Shown: positions 46,204-56,853 of the stretch, in pieces
Layout of the letters: each line of letters starts with the position of its first letter
Position numbering within the stretch: the stretch's first letter is position 1
The notes under the pieces: generated by a model
The model's database searches: none
Told to the model about the DNA's origin: nothing
The model's input: only the letters and a program-made list of their open reading frames with translations
Made by a program: the position numbers and the translations under genes
From: Chaetoderma sp. LZ-2023a
Taxonomy: Eukaryota > Mollusca > Caudofoveata > Chaetodermatida > Chaetodermatidae
NCBI GenBank assembly: GCA_034401795.1
Contig: CM067369.1
Coordinates: 184,578,881 to 184,642,880, forward strand
Length of the DNA: 64,000 nt
Direction: 5' to 3'

Positions 46204-46726
46204 CTATTGCGAATTATCACCGGATGTTTTATCATTGGAGGCACTAGTGGTTACTGCTGGGGCAGTTTCTAGACCACGTTGCTCCATCTCATATAGAATC
46301 TGCTGGATTTTCAGCCTCGCAAGCCCCCTGATTCGCGGTGACAGTGTCGTCAATGATGAAGCAACCATTTTCCCAAAAATTAGTCTCTGGGTTTCTATCA
46401 TCCTCTTCAATTACTTGAGACCGCATTCTCATAAACTTAATGAAAGGCTCGTCCACTTCATCAGTTGGCGTCTTCCTCTTTGATTTGCCATAAAGTGGTT
46501 GATCCGTCGGTGAAGTCGAACGTGAGACACCAGATCCCCTTCCTTTATTTGCACAGAGCTCCTCGCAGTTGGCAGAATCTTTATTCTCATCAGCTTGGAT
46601 GTTGCTCTCCGCATCTCTCTCGTCTTGACACTCACCATCTCCCTGGTTACTTCGAGTTCAACAGTGCATCGGTTTGTAGTGTTGCCATCACCTATCTCAT
46701 TGATGTCATTTACATCCTTAGATGAC

Positions 46727-47703
46727 CTGTTGGATCAGTAAAAATCTTCGTGAAAACCAAAATATGTCAAATTATGATATTATTTTGAATAAAAGTGGTG
46801 CGAAAATGGAAAAGCAAGTAGCTCTGACCTGATTTCAAACATTTTGTATACAATCAGCGAAATCGGTGTGTAGATCTCTGCATCATGGACTATAAGTATG
46901 TCAACATGACCTATTTTTATGCTTCACTGCACATCAATGTCAACTTTAACCAGAAATATTAACTGTACCCATGATGAAGCTATCCATATACCAAGTTCGT
47001 TGATTGTATTATAAAAGTTTGAGAAGTTAAATTATGAAAATGTAGTGAAATATGGAAACATGGCGTGTTGATTTTCTTTTAATTCATGACAAACACATCT
47101 GTCCTATGGTAAGATCCATACACCAAGATTGGATGAGGTCAAAACTATTTGAAATGGCATGTGCGCAAAATGAATGCACAGACGGGCAGACAAATGAACG
47201 AAACAAAACAAGGCCAACCCGAGATCACAAAACAACTGCTATTTTAAATTTATTCGGATCAGAATCCGGATCCAGATATTGTAGACCGGATCACTGTGAA
47301 ACTTTGGAAATCATAGACGTTTTGGCCGGACGATTGCCAAGCTTTGGAAGTCCTAGTCTAGTATGATGACGTTGATTCTGTTAAGATTTGAAGCAAATCA
47401 AGCAATTAGTTCGTGAGAAACACGTTCAAATAGGCAAACCTACAAACAAACAGACATACAAACAAATTGCACTATCATCTCCTCTACTTTTGATCGGATG
47501 AGGGCAATACAACTTTTTAACGCAGGTTAGTAAAATGAGTAGAAATTTGTCGATTAATTATTGATATAAATAGGACAACTATATATCTCAACATTTAGAA
47601 TAAAATCCACCAAAATACTGGCTACATGATATGAATTAGCTTTCAAGAGGAAGGGAATTCATGTGTGTCGGCGGGCGTGAGGGCGGGTGTGAGAGTAAGT
47701 GTG

Positions 47704-47735
<32 letters not shown>

Positions 47736-48332
47736 TGAGTGCGTGCGTGCGTGGGGGTGGCAGGTGTATGGGAAGGGGTGAGGGCGGGCGTGATGACAGC
47801 TGAGATGGTGTGTGTGAAGGCGGGTGATGACAGGCGTGATGTCGGTGATAGGGCAGGCATATGGGCAGGCATGAGTGTGCGTGTGAGGACAAGGAAGCAG
47901 TCTGGTTGAAAGGCAGACAGACGCAGGGAGGGAGGGAGGGAGGGAGGGAGGAGGTCGATGGAGGGAGAGAGATGGAGAGAGCGGGGGTAGGGAGAGGGAA
48001 GGAGAGCGAGAAGGAGGGAGTGGTAGAGGGGAGGGAGGGAGGGAGGGAGGAGGGCGAGAGAGGGAGAGAGATGGGGAGGTGCAGGGAGGAGGGAGAGAGG
48101 GGGAGGGCGAGAGAGGGGGAGGGCGAGGGAGTGGGAGAAGGGACGGAGGGAGTGAGGGAGGGAGTGAGGGGGGACTGACAGAGACTGATGACCGAACGGA
48201 CAAGCCACCACACAAATAGACATATAGAAAATCATGTATGATCACAATTTGTAGGGGTGGGTAATTAAAATGTATTATATTAAATTAAGTATTTTTATTA
48301 ATATAGTCAAATGCCAAATTAACACTCGTTAC
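46727..48332 (-). other. Intron of the MADF-BESS gene
   Basis: On the minus strand it begins GTAACG and ends CCAACAG. The phase across the junction is kept. It holds a GTGC microsatellite and a GGGA purine tract (47695-48175). A 104-aa plus-strand open frame at 47052-47366 resembles nothing I know and is probably chance. Confidence 0.72.
47695..48175 (+). repeat. GTGC microsatellite followed by GGGA purine tract
   Basis: GTGC repeats (47700-47755) lead into a strongly purine-rich GGGAGGGA and GAGAGGG region (47920-48175). Open frames here in several phases reflect base composition. The tract lies in the MADF-BESS intron and could form G-quadruplex or triplex DNA. Confidence 0.93.
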
Positions 48333-48859
48333 CTTGGGGCATTGGTTTCTGTTTCACGGTGTTTGATGCAATCACTGAGAAAGAACATCTGTTTGAAATA
48401 TTTCCATGTCGAGTTCTTGCCTGCAGCATCCCCACTTTTCCCATGTAGTTTTTTCTTTTCTCTTGCGGTGTCTCGTAGACTTTTCCAGCTGGCTTTAACT
48501 TCATGGACTGACCTTTCTACGGCATCGGCAATTAATTTCCAGCAATATTCTGCTCGTTCTACATCCTTGTATTCACGTATCGATGAATCATAGAGATTCC
48601 GATATTTCCGATAACCTCTTGTATCAGTTTTTCGTCATCTATTGGTCCAAATGAACAAGATTTTCGTACACGTTTTGCTGCCGACATCGTGCGTTGCTAG
48701 CGTTCGAAATAAAAAAAATTTTAAATGACGCGAAGGCATGCGAATGTCCGCGAGTTGTATACGCGCGTGTTGAAATCGACATCGCTTGACACGACCCCCT
48801 GAAGAGCGGCCATGAAGCGTGTCGAACAGGGAGCCTAGCGTAGGAAACGTTACCAAGTT

Positions 48860-48901
48860 TTACGTGCGTATTCCAGTTTCGCGTGGAGTATGAATCAACC
48901 T
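48860..48901 (-). repeat. Right terminal inverted repeat of the Harbinger element
   Basis: It ends GGAGTATGAATCAACCT and is followed directly by TTA, the same trinucleotide found outside the left end. Confidence 0.93.
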
Positions 48902-49136
48902 TTACAGATATCATGGAATGTATGTCAGTGTGTGCTAGCAACACCGAGCGACGTATCTATCGGTCGTAATTGGTGGTTGTTGGTGGGGTGGTGTGGGTGG
49001 CAGTGTTCTCGTCCACGTTAAATGATTTTGGGAAAATACTATGGCGAAATGCCGTGTTGGTCTAATATCAACCACACCCCACGGCCAACCACAAAATTGC
49101 ACCATTCAGAGTGCAAGAAATGGGTGCGTAAATGTA

Positions 49137-50799
49137 CAGTATTGTGCAAAAGTCTTAGGCCACCCTAGAATTGTTGTTGAAATGTAATTTCTAGGCAGTA
49201 GATACTAAAATTGCTTGTAAAATTAGTATGTAATAACCAAAATGAAACCTTAATTTTAAAATAATACAAGTTGTTAAAAGATTTCAGAAATAAATAAATG
49301 TTTTGGTTGCTCCCTTAAAATGCATTGCAGCATTAAATGCTATTTTTCATTTTGTTTTGTTAAACCACCCTGTAATACATGTACATTTTCTACCTGTAAG
49401 CTGTTTTGTAGTCCTCATGAGTGGCCTCATTTGCATATCAATAGAGCTAGTCTATATGCAGTTTTAACACCACTGTTGAGTGCATTCTAGTTAGAACTTA
49501 GTCATACTTAGTACCAAATGTGCAGTGATATGAATGAGTGAATATTAGTGTTATATAGGGAATAACCAGTATTAGATAAAGTGAAAGAATCTCAATTCTG
49601 GTATAATGGCAAAACTGACACAATATGACCGGCATAAAATTGTAATTTTGCATGAAGCAGGTAGTTCACAGAGAGCTATATCCCGCCAAACTGGATTTTC
49701 TCGATGTGCTATTCAAGGTGTTATTAAGAAATTCAAAGCATCTCGATCGGTTGTAGACAAAAAACGCAGTGGAAGACCGAGGAAACTCTCTGTAGCTGAT
49801 GAACATTATTTGAAAGTCACTTCCTTGAGGGACAGAAGGAAATCTAGCCAGGCACTTGCTCAAGATCTGGCAGAGTCGAGTAACACCAAAGTACATGCTT
49901 CGACTGTGAGACGAAGTCTTATCAAAAATGGTCTTGTTGGGCGTGTTGCTGCCAAGAAGCCATACTTAAGGACTGGGAACAAGCAAGAGACTACTACAGT
50001 ATGCTAAAATACATGCCAATTGGACAGCAGACCAGTGGCGGAATGTCCTGTGGAGTGGTGAATCAAAATTCGCCAGTATGTCAGGAGAAGGGTTGGTGAA
50101 AAGTACATTGATGCTTGTCTACAACCTTTTGTAAAACACAGAGGTGGCTCTGTGATGGTTTGGGGATGCATGTCAGCAGATGGAGTAGGAGATCTGGTGA
50201 AAATTGATGGAATTATGAATGCTGAGAGATATAGACAGATTCTGATACATCATGCTGTGCCATCCGGAAAGCGACTTATTGGTAGGAACGTTACATTTCA
50301 ACATGATAGCGATCCCAAATATACTGGCAACATAATTAAAAGGTACTTGGAGCAAAAAACAGCAGACGGTACTCTGACAGTGTTAGAATGGCCACCCCAG
50401 AGCCCTGATCTTAATATAATTGAAGCAGCATGGGGACATTTAGACAGAGAAAAGAACAAGAAGCAACCAAAGTCCAAAGAAGAGCTCTGGAACGTTCTAC
50501 AAGACGCATGGAATAACATGCCACAGGATTACTTGAGAAAATTGCAGGAAAGTCTACCAAAGCGAGTTGCAGCAGTTAAGCGTGTCAAGGGAGGCCACAC
50601 AAAATACTGATATATGTCTTTAATTATGATTGCCTAGCTATTATGTGTTATATTATTTGTTAAAGATTTTGTTATATCATTTGTTAATGAATTAGAAAAT
50701 GAAATTATACTTTTCCTATGAAATATAAATACTAGCTGATCAGAAAAATGTTTTGAATTAAAATTTTCTTGGGTGGCCTAAGACTTTTGCACAGTACTG
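49137..50799 (+). mobile_element. Tc1/mariner-like transposon, 1.66 kb, with intact ends
   Basis: The 29-bp inverted repeats (49137-49165 and 50771-50799) differ at one base. Each begins CAGTA and contains GTGCAAAAGTCTTAGGCC. TA flanks both ends, the mariner target duplication. One broken transposase frame fills the middle. Length, ends and target agree with Tc1-like elements. Confidence 0.95.
49606..50610 (+). pseudogene. Tc1-like transposase, two frame breaks and lost catalytic Asp
   Basis: The N-terminal part (49606-50007) has paired helix-turn-helix domains (SQRAISRQTGFSRCAIQGVI) and the GRPRKLS hook. A slip near 49988 shifts to a frame reading YAKIHANWTADQWRNVLWSG. A second break with a small deletion near 50072 leads into RQYVRRRVGEKY. 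The C-terminal part (to 50610) has FQHDSDPK and PDLNIIEAAW, the second Asp and the Glu of the DD34E triad. The first Asp, expected in WSDES, is Gly (WSGES). The protein would be inactive even without the frameshifts. The TIRs could still be mobilised in trans. Confidence 0.93.
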
Positions 50800-50937
50800 T
50801 ACTTTCAAAATGTGTCTGAGGATAAGCTCTATATACATATTTCCTTAAATGTGTACACAATATTGGGGAAAAGATTCCGTGAGCGTCAAGGCTAAAGCCT
50901 CTCTTGAGAAACCACCTTATTGAAGATATCGGCTACC

Positions 50938-51249
50938 TTTGTATCTGACGTCATAATCAAATATGTGACATGTTAACCAAAGTCAGAATCTTTGGTGAAT
51001 TTGCAATTTAATAACATTCTGATGTATATTTTAAAACTAATTTACTGGGAGCTTTTAATTCTCTACCGTAGTTACATGGAAATTGGGATTCTGGAAATTC
51101 ACGGTTTAAAGTGTATAAATCGATTCAAATACATATGCAAAGTGGGTGGAGCTTAGCTAGAAATGGGTGGAGGTTAGCTAGAAATGGGTCGAGCTTAGCT
51201 AGAAATGGGTGGAGCTTAGCTAGAAATGGGCAGCTAGAAATGAATCCCT
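50938..51249 (+). mobile_element. CRE-MITE remnant with expanded GATC arm
   Basis: TGACGTCATAATCAAATATG, ACTAATTTACTGGGAGC and GGGATTCTGGAAATTCACGG remain. The end is a 21-bp tandem repeat (51144-51241). Confidence 0.78.
51144..51241 (+). repeat. 21-bp tandem repeat from the CRE-MITE GATC arm
   Basis: GGGTGGAGCTTAGCTAGAAAT repeats about 4.7 times with one or two changes per unit. A single unit is present in normal copies, so this is a local expansion. Confidence 0.93.
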
Positions 51250-51438
51250 CTACTTGTCACAATGTGTGAATAGGGATGCAGTACATGTGGCTAGAGCCGG
51301 TGTGGTGGTAAGTCACTCTGTACTATCACCGAGAGCTTACTGGGGGATTGGTGGGGAATGAAATTATATTCATGGCACTAAAATATGGGCGTGTTTATTC
51401 TGACTGCGTTTGCCCGTTGCCTCCTCGGCACTGCCCTT

Positions 51439-51529
51439 AGGCCGTGTTCTCACTAGAGACTTAATCAGCAATAACGCCATACTGAAGTATGGCGTTATCC
51501 CGATTAAAGCTCTATTGAGAACACGGCCT
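51439..51529. mobile_element. Family Y foldback hairpin, copy 2
   Basis: Palindrome of about 90 nt from AGGCCGTGTTCTCACTAGAG to GAGAACACGGCCT, centre ATACTGAAGTAT. Confidence 0.87.
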
Positions 51530-51744
51530 TGGATTCGCCGGATTATTGTGAATCCAGAGATATACGACATGCGGCTCGGATTGATATTAACTGTCTCGCT
51601 ACCGGAAGCCACCCAACACTAATTTCAATGATAAAAAAACTCTTGACTTGCTATACATTTTGAAAACAATGTTAATGAAAGTTGGTGGACCCTCTTGCAC
51701 CAACAGCGCCACAAAGCGCTCAAAATAATATTTATAGAAATTAA

Positions 51745-52085
51745 CCCTTTAACACTCAGGATTTTAAAGAGAAAATTGAAGGTGTTATTGCTAAGGTCGT
51801 GTTCTCACTAAACATTTAATCAGGAATAACGTCATACTGACGTATGGCGTTATTCCTGATTAAGGCTCTAGTGAGAGCACGGCTATGTCCATTTGCAGGC
51901 CAAGAGGTGACTAGTTTTGTAAATTTACCACATGAATTTATGTTTTAAAAAACCGTTTCTGTTGTCCTACGAATGTTATTTCTCACGCGCACTACAAATG
52001 TATCTTCCGCTAACCAGAACATGAAAGGGTCACTAGCAAAGACGACTATTTTTTAATATTTACCACTGGAATGACTGGCTAGATT
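51745..52085. mobile_element. P-family remnants split by a Y hairpin
   Basis: TTAACCCTTTAACACTCAGG, AGAGAAAATTGAA, the Y hairpin, then ATGTCCATTTGCAGGCCAAG. A further piece at 52045-52085 reads TTTACCACTGGAATGACTGG. Confidence 0.72.
51794..51884. mobile_element. Family Y foldback hairpin, copy 3, inside a P element
   Basis: Palindrome from AGGTCGTGTTCTCACTAA to GAGCACGGC, centre CATACTGACGTATG. The sequence on each side is P-family body (GAGAAAATTGAA and ATGTCCATTTGCAGGCC), so this copy inserted into that element. Confidence 0.83.
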
Positions 52086-52535
52086 ACCGCTTTAAAATCT
52101 GATGCCCTCTCACGGGTTTGACTAAAGAGATTTTAGACGTTATATTCGTGTTGGTAAAATCACATGACCATCTGAACCTTAAACAGGAAAGTAATTTTTT
52201 TTTAATGATATTTCTAAAAGCCGTTGTTGTCTTAAACAGCAACAGCTTACAGCAAGCCTCTTCTGAAAATGAACAGCCAAAAGAACAGGAATTGATTAAA
52301 GCACATATAAAACAACGCAATAATTGCCATCAATAAAGATTCTAGATTGTAGCTTTTAATTAGAGGGCAGTGCGCGGTTTCCTATTGATAGAAATAAGAA
52401 TTAATCAGCCGGAACTATCTGGAAACGGCGCTAATCTAGCGTCGAATGGATTATATACAGTAACGGTACAGCTAATAAACAAATTAACACATATCCCAAG
52501 CAAAAACAGAAACATGTTAGTTAGTAAGAAATGGT
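52086..52535. other. No gene recognised
   Basis: Contains GTTGTCTTAAACAGCAACAG, a possible hairpin remnant near 52223. Confidence 0.5.
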
Positions 52536-52629
52536 CTGTTGGATATTTTGCAACATATTTGGATTGGAAGACATTGCTGCTTTAGGCAGCAATGTCTTCC
52601 AATCCAATTATGTTCAAAATATTCAACAC
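52536..52629. mobile_element. Solo hairpin, GGAAGACATTGC variant, near perfect
   Basis: Inner stem TTGGATTGGAAGACATTGC pairs without mismatch to its complement around GCTTTAGGC. Outer parts TGTTGGATATTTTG and CAAAATATTCAACA keep the family pattern. Confidence 0.92.
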
Positions 52630-52763
52630 CAGGCTACTAGGTCTTATTTTGTTTTGAAAACATGTTAAGTTATTTCTGAGCTATACGATAAAATATAACT
52701 ATTCTTCAGTTTCTCAGTGCATAAGTAAATCCACATATAACGCGCCTAGATAGCTTATTTTGT

Positions 52764-52843
52764 AGAGAGGTGATGTTGGTTCCTTAAGACTTGTGGTCGT
52801 TAAACCATCTGTTTTAAAGAACCGCTATCTTTTGCTCCAAAGA
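52764..52843. repeat. Hairpin family H3, copy 2
   Basis: GATGTTGGTTCCTTAAGACT, TGTGGTCGT, then TTTTAAAGAACC and CTTTTGCTCCAAAG. Same layout as 30024 but more worn. Confidence 0.65.
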
Positions 52844-53332
52844 TCGATATACAATGTAGCCATTGAGAATCTTAAAGCGGTCACTTACGTTTATGGACCA
52901 CTTATGTATGACCACGAGGTTTGCGTTATGGATAGACTAGCTTCTCTGCGCACCATTCTGCCAGAACAACTCAAATACTGAAACTCGACCAGCGAATAAC
53001 CATTAATACAATTCTACATAATTTTTTCTACAAGTGTCGAATCCATCTGTCGTAAATTCAGTTAAGCGACACATAAATAACACATTGTATGGATTCCATG
53101 GCCTCCGCAAACAGCCTTTAGCGACCAGATATCATAATTATTACGTCTCGTTTTTTCAGCTACTCGCTGGCGCGAAGAACTTTTATGTAGTTAATTCTGG
53201 TTCGCTTCGATTCATTGTTGCCATGACATCAACTTGTTCGTGGTCCGTTGGGTCGGCAATGTAGAAACAATCGTAGGCCTATCTGATATAGAGCCCACCT
53301 GGGCTACTCACCTAATCTTATGCTATATCTAG
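52844..53332. other. No feature recognised
   Basis: Short frames only, without known motifs. Confidence 0.55.
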
Positions 53333-53719
53333 AATAATCCAGTTTTAGCCTTGCCACGCCCATATGTAGGCTAGCTAAGCTCCACCCACGCTTTGCCAGT
53401 TTTAGGATCGATCGATCCCCGCACTCCCTGAATCTCAATTTCCAGAAAACTATATATGTAGGATGTTGAATATTCTGAAACTAATTTTACTGAGTGGTGT
53501 TGCTGCCTATTGCAGCAACAACACCCAGTCAAATTAGTTTCAAAATATTCAACGGAATGTGTATTACATAGTAAGCACACACAATTCGTACAACTTGACG
53601 GACGTGTATTTCGGACTTAATTATGCCAGTCATGACCTAATTAGTTACGACATCAGCCTACATGTGGCGTAGTTGATTTTTACGTCATATCATTGATCGA
53701 TAAATTGGATTCATCAATT
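53333..53719 (-). mobile_element. CRE-MITE, full length, TGGATTC-type right end
   Basis: AATAATCCAGTTTTAGCCTT, GATC arm, hairpin with GTTGCTGCCTATTGCAGCAA and matching arms (GTGGTGTTGC opposite GCAACAACAC), end AAATTGGATTCATCAATT. Confidence 0.92.
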
Positions 53720-54117
53720 GTGGTAGTACAACACGATACAAATAACTTGTACAAATGGGATTTTCAGCTTGGTATAGCCTGTTGTTAAAGAGATTCAGTC
53801 TTTAAAAACTAAATGTTGATACGTTTCTCCAGTCTATCAATGATTTACATAATTGTGACGCAATGACGCAAAATACAAACATCCGGGTCCATTAAGATGT
53901 GTCAGTGTCTGACATACCGTAATACACATATACCGTGATGCTATAGCTCGGTTGCTCATTAGTAAAGTGAATATTTTATAAAATAATACACTGCAAAGAA
54001 TGTGCAATATAAGCCCTCGGTAATTGGTAATAGGATAGTAATTCTGTGTAAACATCGGCGACCGTGTCGTGGCTAATATTATTCGAAGGGAATGCGGATC
54101 GAATAAGCAAAATTAAT
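53720..54117. other. No feature recognised
   Basis: AT-rich DNA before the 30-bp repeat. Confidence 0.6.
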
Positions 54118-54224
54118 CAATGAATTGTCAAGTTGACCAAAATCAACCAATGAATTGTCAAGTTGACCAAAATCAACCAATGAATTGTCAAGTTGACCAA
54201 AATCAACCAGTGAATTGTCAAGTG
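54118..54224 (+). repeat. 30-bp tandem repeat, about 3.6 units
   Basis: CAATGAATTGTCAAGTTGAC followed by CAAAATCAAC repeats with an exact 30-bp period and almost no divergence until the last unit. Confidence 0.95.
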
Positions 54225-54427
54225 ATTACAATCAATATTTCATCATAGTACTAAGCGAGCAGGTAAACATAATCATAACCATTTATCAGGTACTAGAATA
54301 TACGTGGTATGCATATGAAAGTATAGAAAGCAATGTAGAGTAGCATACAGTTCATAATTATGCTAGAATGTTTTCCAAACCGAAAACATGTTAGTTAGTA
54401 TAAGCTTAACACAATGTAAGAAATGTT

Positions 54428-54520
54428 CTGTGAAAGTATTTTGAACATAATTGGATTTGAAGACACTGCTGCCTTGGGCAGCAAAGCCTTCCAATCAATT
54501 TTGTTCCAGATATTCAACAG
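54428..54520. mobile_element. Solo hairpin, GGAAGAC-type variant
   Basis: TTGAACATAATTGGATTTGA, centre GCTGCCTTGGGCAGC, right arm CTTCCAATCAATTTTGTTCC. It belongs with the copy at 52536. Confidence 0.85.
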
Positions 54521-54598
54521 TACGTTTTAATTTGCATTTGAAACATGTGGTAACTTGGAGTAAAATGCCGTCGTTCAATCCACATATAATAGTTCCAC

Positions 54599-55327
54599 AA
54601 TTGACCTTTCCAGTTTATCTATTCACTATATGACGTCATAATCAACTACGTAACATGTAGGATGACGTCCAGTGTTTCTCATGGCATCTAAATTTTGGAG
54701 GCCCCCGGGTACCCCACACCTAGAAATCTAGGGCTCCCAATCTGGAATCTGGGGGTCCACAACTAGTATTTGGGCTTTCCCTGCGATTTTTCTCATCCAA
54801 TTAAAGTAAAAGTACAATGGGTGCTCATCTATGAATTATGGGGTCCCATGCTAGATTTTGTGGGTATGTGCAAAAACCTATAAACTAATTAATATTTAAC
54901 AATCATGCACAATTTCCAGGGTTCCAATACCCACTACCACAACTTTTGGGGGTCCCCAGTTGAATTTTGGGGGCCTATATCCTCAAAAAGGACCTTTATG
55001 AGAAACCCTTGTGACGTCATAATCATTACGTCATGAATGACTCGATTTAGTCCGTTTTAAACGCTTCATAGTCTGTCAGGTTGTATGAATTGTATGTCTT
55101 TACTATTTAATAAACAGGTAAGCTGTTTAATATTTTGAAACTAATTTGCCATATGCTGCAACGCAACCAGTCAAATTAATTTTTAAATATTTAACAGCTT
55201 ACCTGTATAGTTTTCCGGGAAATGATAGTCACGGAGTTCAGGGATCGATTTATCCCAACACGAGCGAGGTGTGGGTGGAGCTTAGCTAGAAATGGGCAGC
55301 GCGTAGTTAAGACTGGAAAGGTCCTAA
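54599..55327 (+). mobile_element. CRE-MITE interrupted by a hAT-type element
   Basis: AATTGACCTTTCCAGTTTAT with a CRE at 54634 runs to GGATGACGTC. After the 341-bp insert it resumes TGACGTCATAATCATTACG, with a worn hairpin, GATC arm and end GACTGGAAAGGTCC. Confidence 0.92.
54670..55010. mobile_element. Non-autonomous hAT-type element inserted in a CRE motif
   Basis: The 341-bp insert starts CAGTGTTTCTCAT and ends ATGAGAAACCCTT. ATGACGTC lies on the left (54662-54669) and GTGACGTC on the right (55011-55018), an 8-bp duplication with one mismatch. Removing the insert and one copy restores the usual CRE-MITE arm. No protein is encoded. Confidence 0.83.
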
Positions 55328-55573
55328 TCAGGCAGGGGTTGTAGTTGAAATTAAGATAAGACCGCCAGGCCGAGGCTAATAGGAGTTGGCAATGGTTAGT
55401 ATAATTTGTGAGTAATCAGCCTAACGGGGTAGTGACTAGTTGATACCTCGTCTTTTAATGACTAGGACATCCCGAAACTGTTTCTATAACGTCCCGGTAT
55501 TAGCCCATTATCGGCTCAGTAGCATAATCCCGCGTTATCGAGGTGTGTGAGGTGATGTGGGAGGGGCGGTGTG

Positions 55574-55603
55574 TGCGCGTGCGTGCGTGCGTACGTGCAT
55601 GTG

Positions 55604-55635
<32 letters not shown>

Positions 55636-55637
55636 TG
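55574..55637 (+). repeat. GTGC microsatellite
   Basis: GCGTGCGT runs with one GTACGTGCATGT interruption. Confidence 0.95.
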
Positions 55638-56255
55638 AGGGGTTGGTCTGTAACAGGAAAGGTTGTCATGTGTGTTTGTCTGTTGTGGACCCAAAATTAC
55701 TAGTTGCTCTTTGTTCGAGAGATTCCACTCAGCATTGATTCGGTCAGCCTACACTGGCCTGAATAATTGACGGGACTACTACCAGAGGCACTGGTTGTAA
55801 ACTCGTTGGAGAGACACGTGTATCTGTACTTGTCAGTGGGTCTCTATACGATTCCCTCTCCTCAGAGAGAAGGAATTTTGCAAGGAAGAACAGACCGAAC
55901 AGATGTGAGATAGGCTATTACGTGAGCATGATGTAACAATGGATATGCGTTAATAAACCAACGCAGTACACTACGCTTAACATTAACTTAATTACCAGAT
56001 CGATCGATCAAGCTGTCAATGCCACAATTCACAATTATCATAAAGCCACACAATAGGAATCAGAAGCAATCAGGGGGTATCGAGCAACCGTAGATGCGGC
56101 ATTGGACACTAATCCGGATCGAGAATTCAGCTCTGCATCCGGATCAATATAAATGACCGGGTATATACTTGTTTAATGGAAGAATCTACCGTGCGCTCAA
56201 AATTCGAGGCAATTCAGATAAAAAAAATCTACCAGAAACTGTCATATATAGTTGG
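55638..56255. other. No feature recognised
   Basis: No family resemblance on either strand. Confidence 0.6.
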
Positions 56256-56257
56256 AT

Positions 56258-56303
<46 letters not shown>
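56256..56303 (+). repeat. AATC microsatellite
   Basis: Eleven AATC units, followed by a short CACG tract at 56330-56372. Confidence 0.96.
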
Positions 56304-56719
56304 GCAAGTAAGCAAGACAACGCCTGTACACACGCACGCACGCATGAACGCGCGCGCGCACGCACGCACGCATTCAACCACAAATGAAATGTCCTACCCT
56401 CACCTCACGGTTCAATCTAATACAAATGTAAGCTCTTATTGATTCAAGATGGTGTTAGCAATTTCACATATTCAGTTGTTTGACATTTGACACTGCGATT
56501 AGGTAGGCCACACGTCATCAAACCTGTGTCTATTTACTGAGTCATATCGCGCCATATCGATGTAGGCTACGTATACCTTTGTTTGCATAGACCCTATATG
56601 CATATGTGGAACCCATATAAATTGTCTGAATGACGTTGCAGAAAGCCAGTGACATATAAATACATATTTATATGCCTCTGGACGTAGGCTTGACACACGT
56701 TACAATAGACTAGCCGTGT

Positions 56720-56853
56720 AATCCATGAATCCAGTTTCTCTGTCAATCATATGACGTCATAATCAACTACGTGACATGTAGGATGACGTCATAATCATTT
56801 ACGTTATGAATAGTGACTATGTTCGCCACGAACGCTTAATTGATGACGGACTA
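56720..56853 (+). mobile_element. CRE-MITE CRE arm only
   Basis: AATCCATGAATCCAGTTTCT, CREs at 56753 and 56786, CACGAACGCTTAATTGATGA, then stops at GACGGACTA. Confidence 0.9.

Larger units (their letters stand above)
46204..48687 (-). pseudogene. MADF-BESS DNA-binding partner gene of the Harbinger element, two exons, frameshifted
   Basis: Exon 1 (48687 down to 48333) starts with ATG and reads MSAAKRVRKSCSFGPIDDEK, then LIQEV. After a one-base slip near 48605 it continues in another frame as a MADF domain (KYRNLYDSS, ERAEYCWKLIAD, VKASWKSLRD, STWKYFKQMFFL). A GT donor follows at 48332. Exon 2 (46726 down to 46204) begins after a CAG acceptor in matching phase. It has a polar, acidic linker and ends with a BESS motif (LTTLSPRIRGLARLKIQQIL). 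Two more frame changes are needed, near 46650 and 46385. MADF domains bind DNA and BESS motifs mediate protein contacts; in Harbinger elements such proteins help bring the transposase to DNA. Exon 1 beyond the slip has no ATG, so a simple ORF scan misses it. Confidence 0.85.
42212..48901. mobile_element. Full-length PIF/Harbinger DNA transposon, 6.69 kb
   Basis: Both ends were found by matching. The left end (42212-42252) starts AGGTTGATTCATACTCC and the right end (48860-48901) is its inverted copy; the 41/42-bp repeats differ by one indel and a few substitutions. The trinucleotide TTA lies directly outside each end (42209-42211 and 48902-48904), matching the TWA target duplication of PIF/Harbinger. 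Inside are a plus-strand DDE transposase and a convergent minus-strand MADF-BESS gene, the two-gene content known for this superfamily. A palindrome separates their 3' ends. Both genes carry disabling changes, so this copy should not move by itself. The intact ends could still be used by a transposase made elsewhere. Confidence 0.93.

Noticed and set aside
47052..47366. 104-codon plus-strand frame inside the MADF-BESS intron
   Set aside because: No family resemblance; contains a CAGACGGGCAGACAAA-type simple sequence.
47636..48245. Pro/Ser/Leu-rich frames near 200 codons
   Set aside because: Open in several phases because of the GGGA and GTGC repeats in the MADF-BESS intron.
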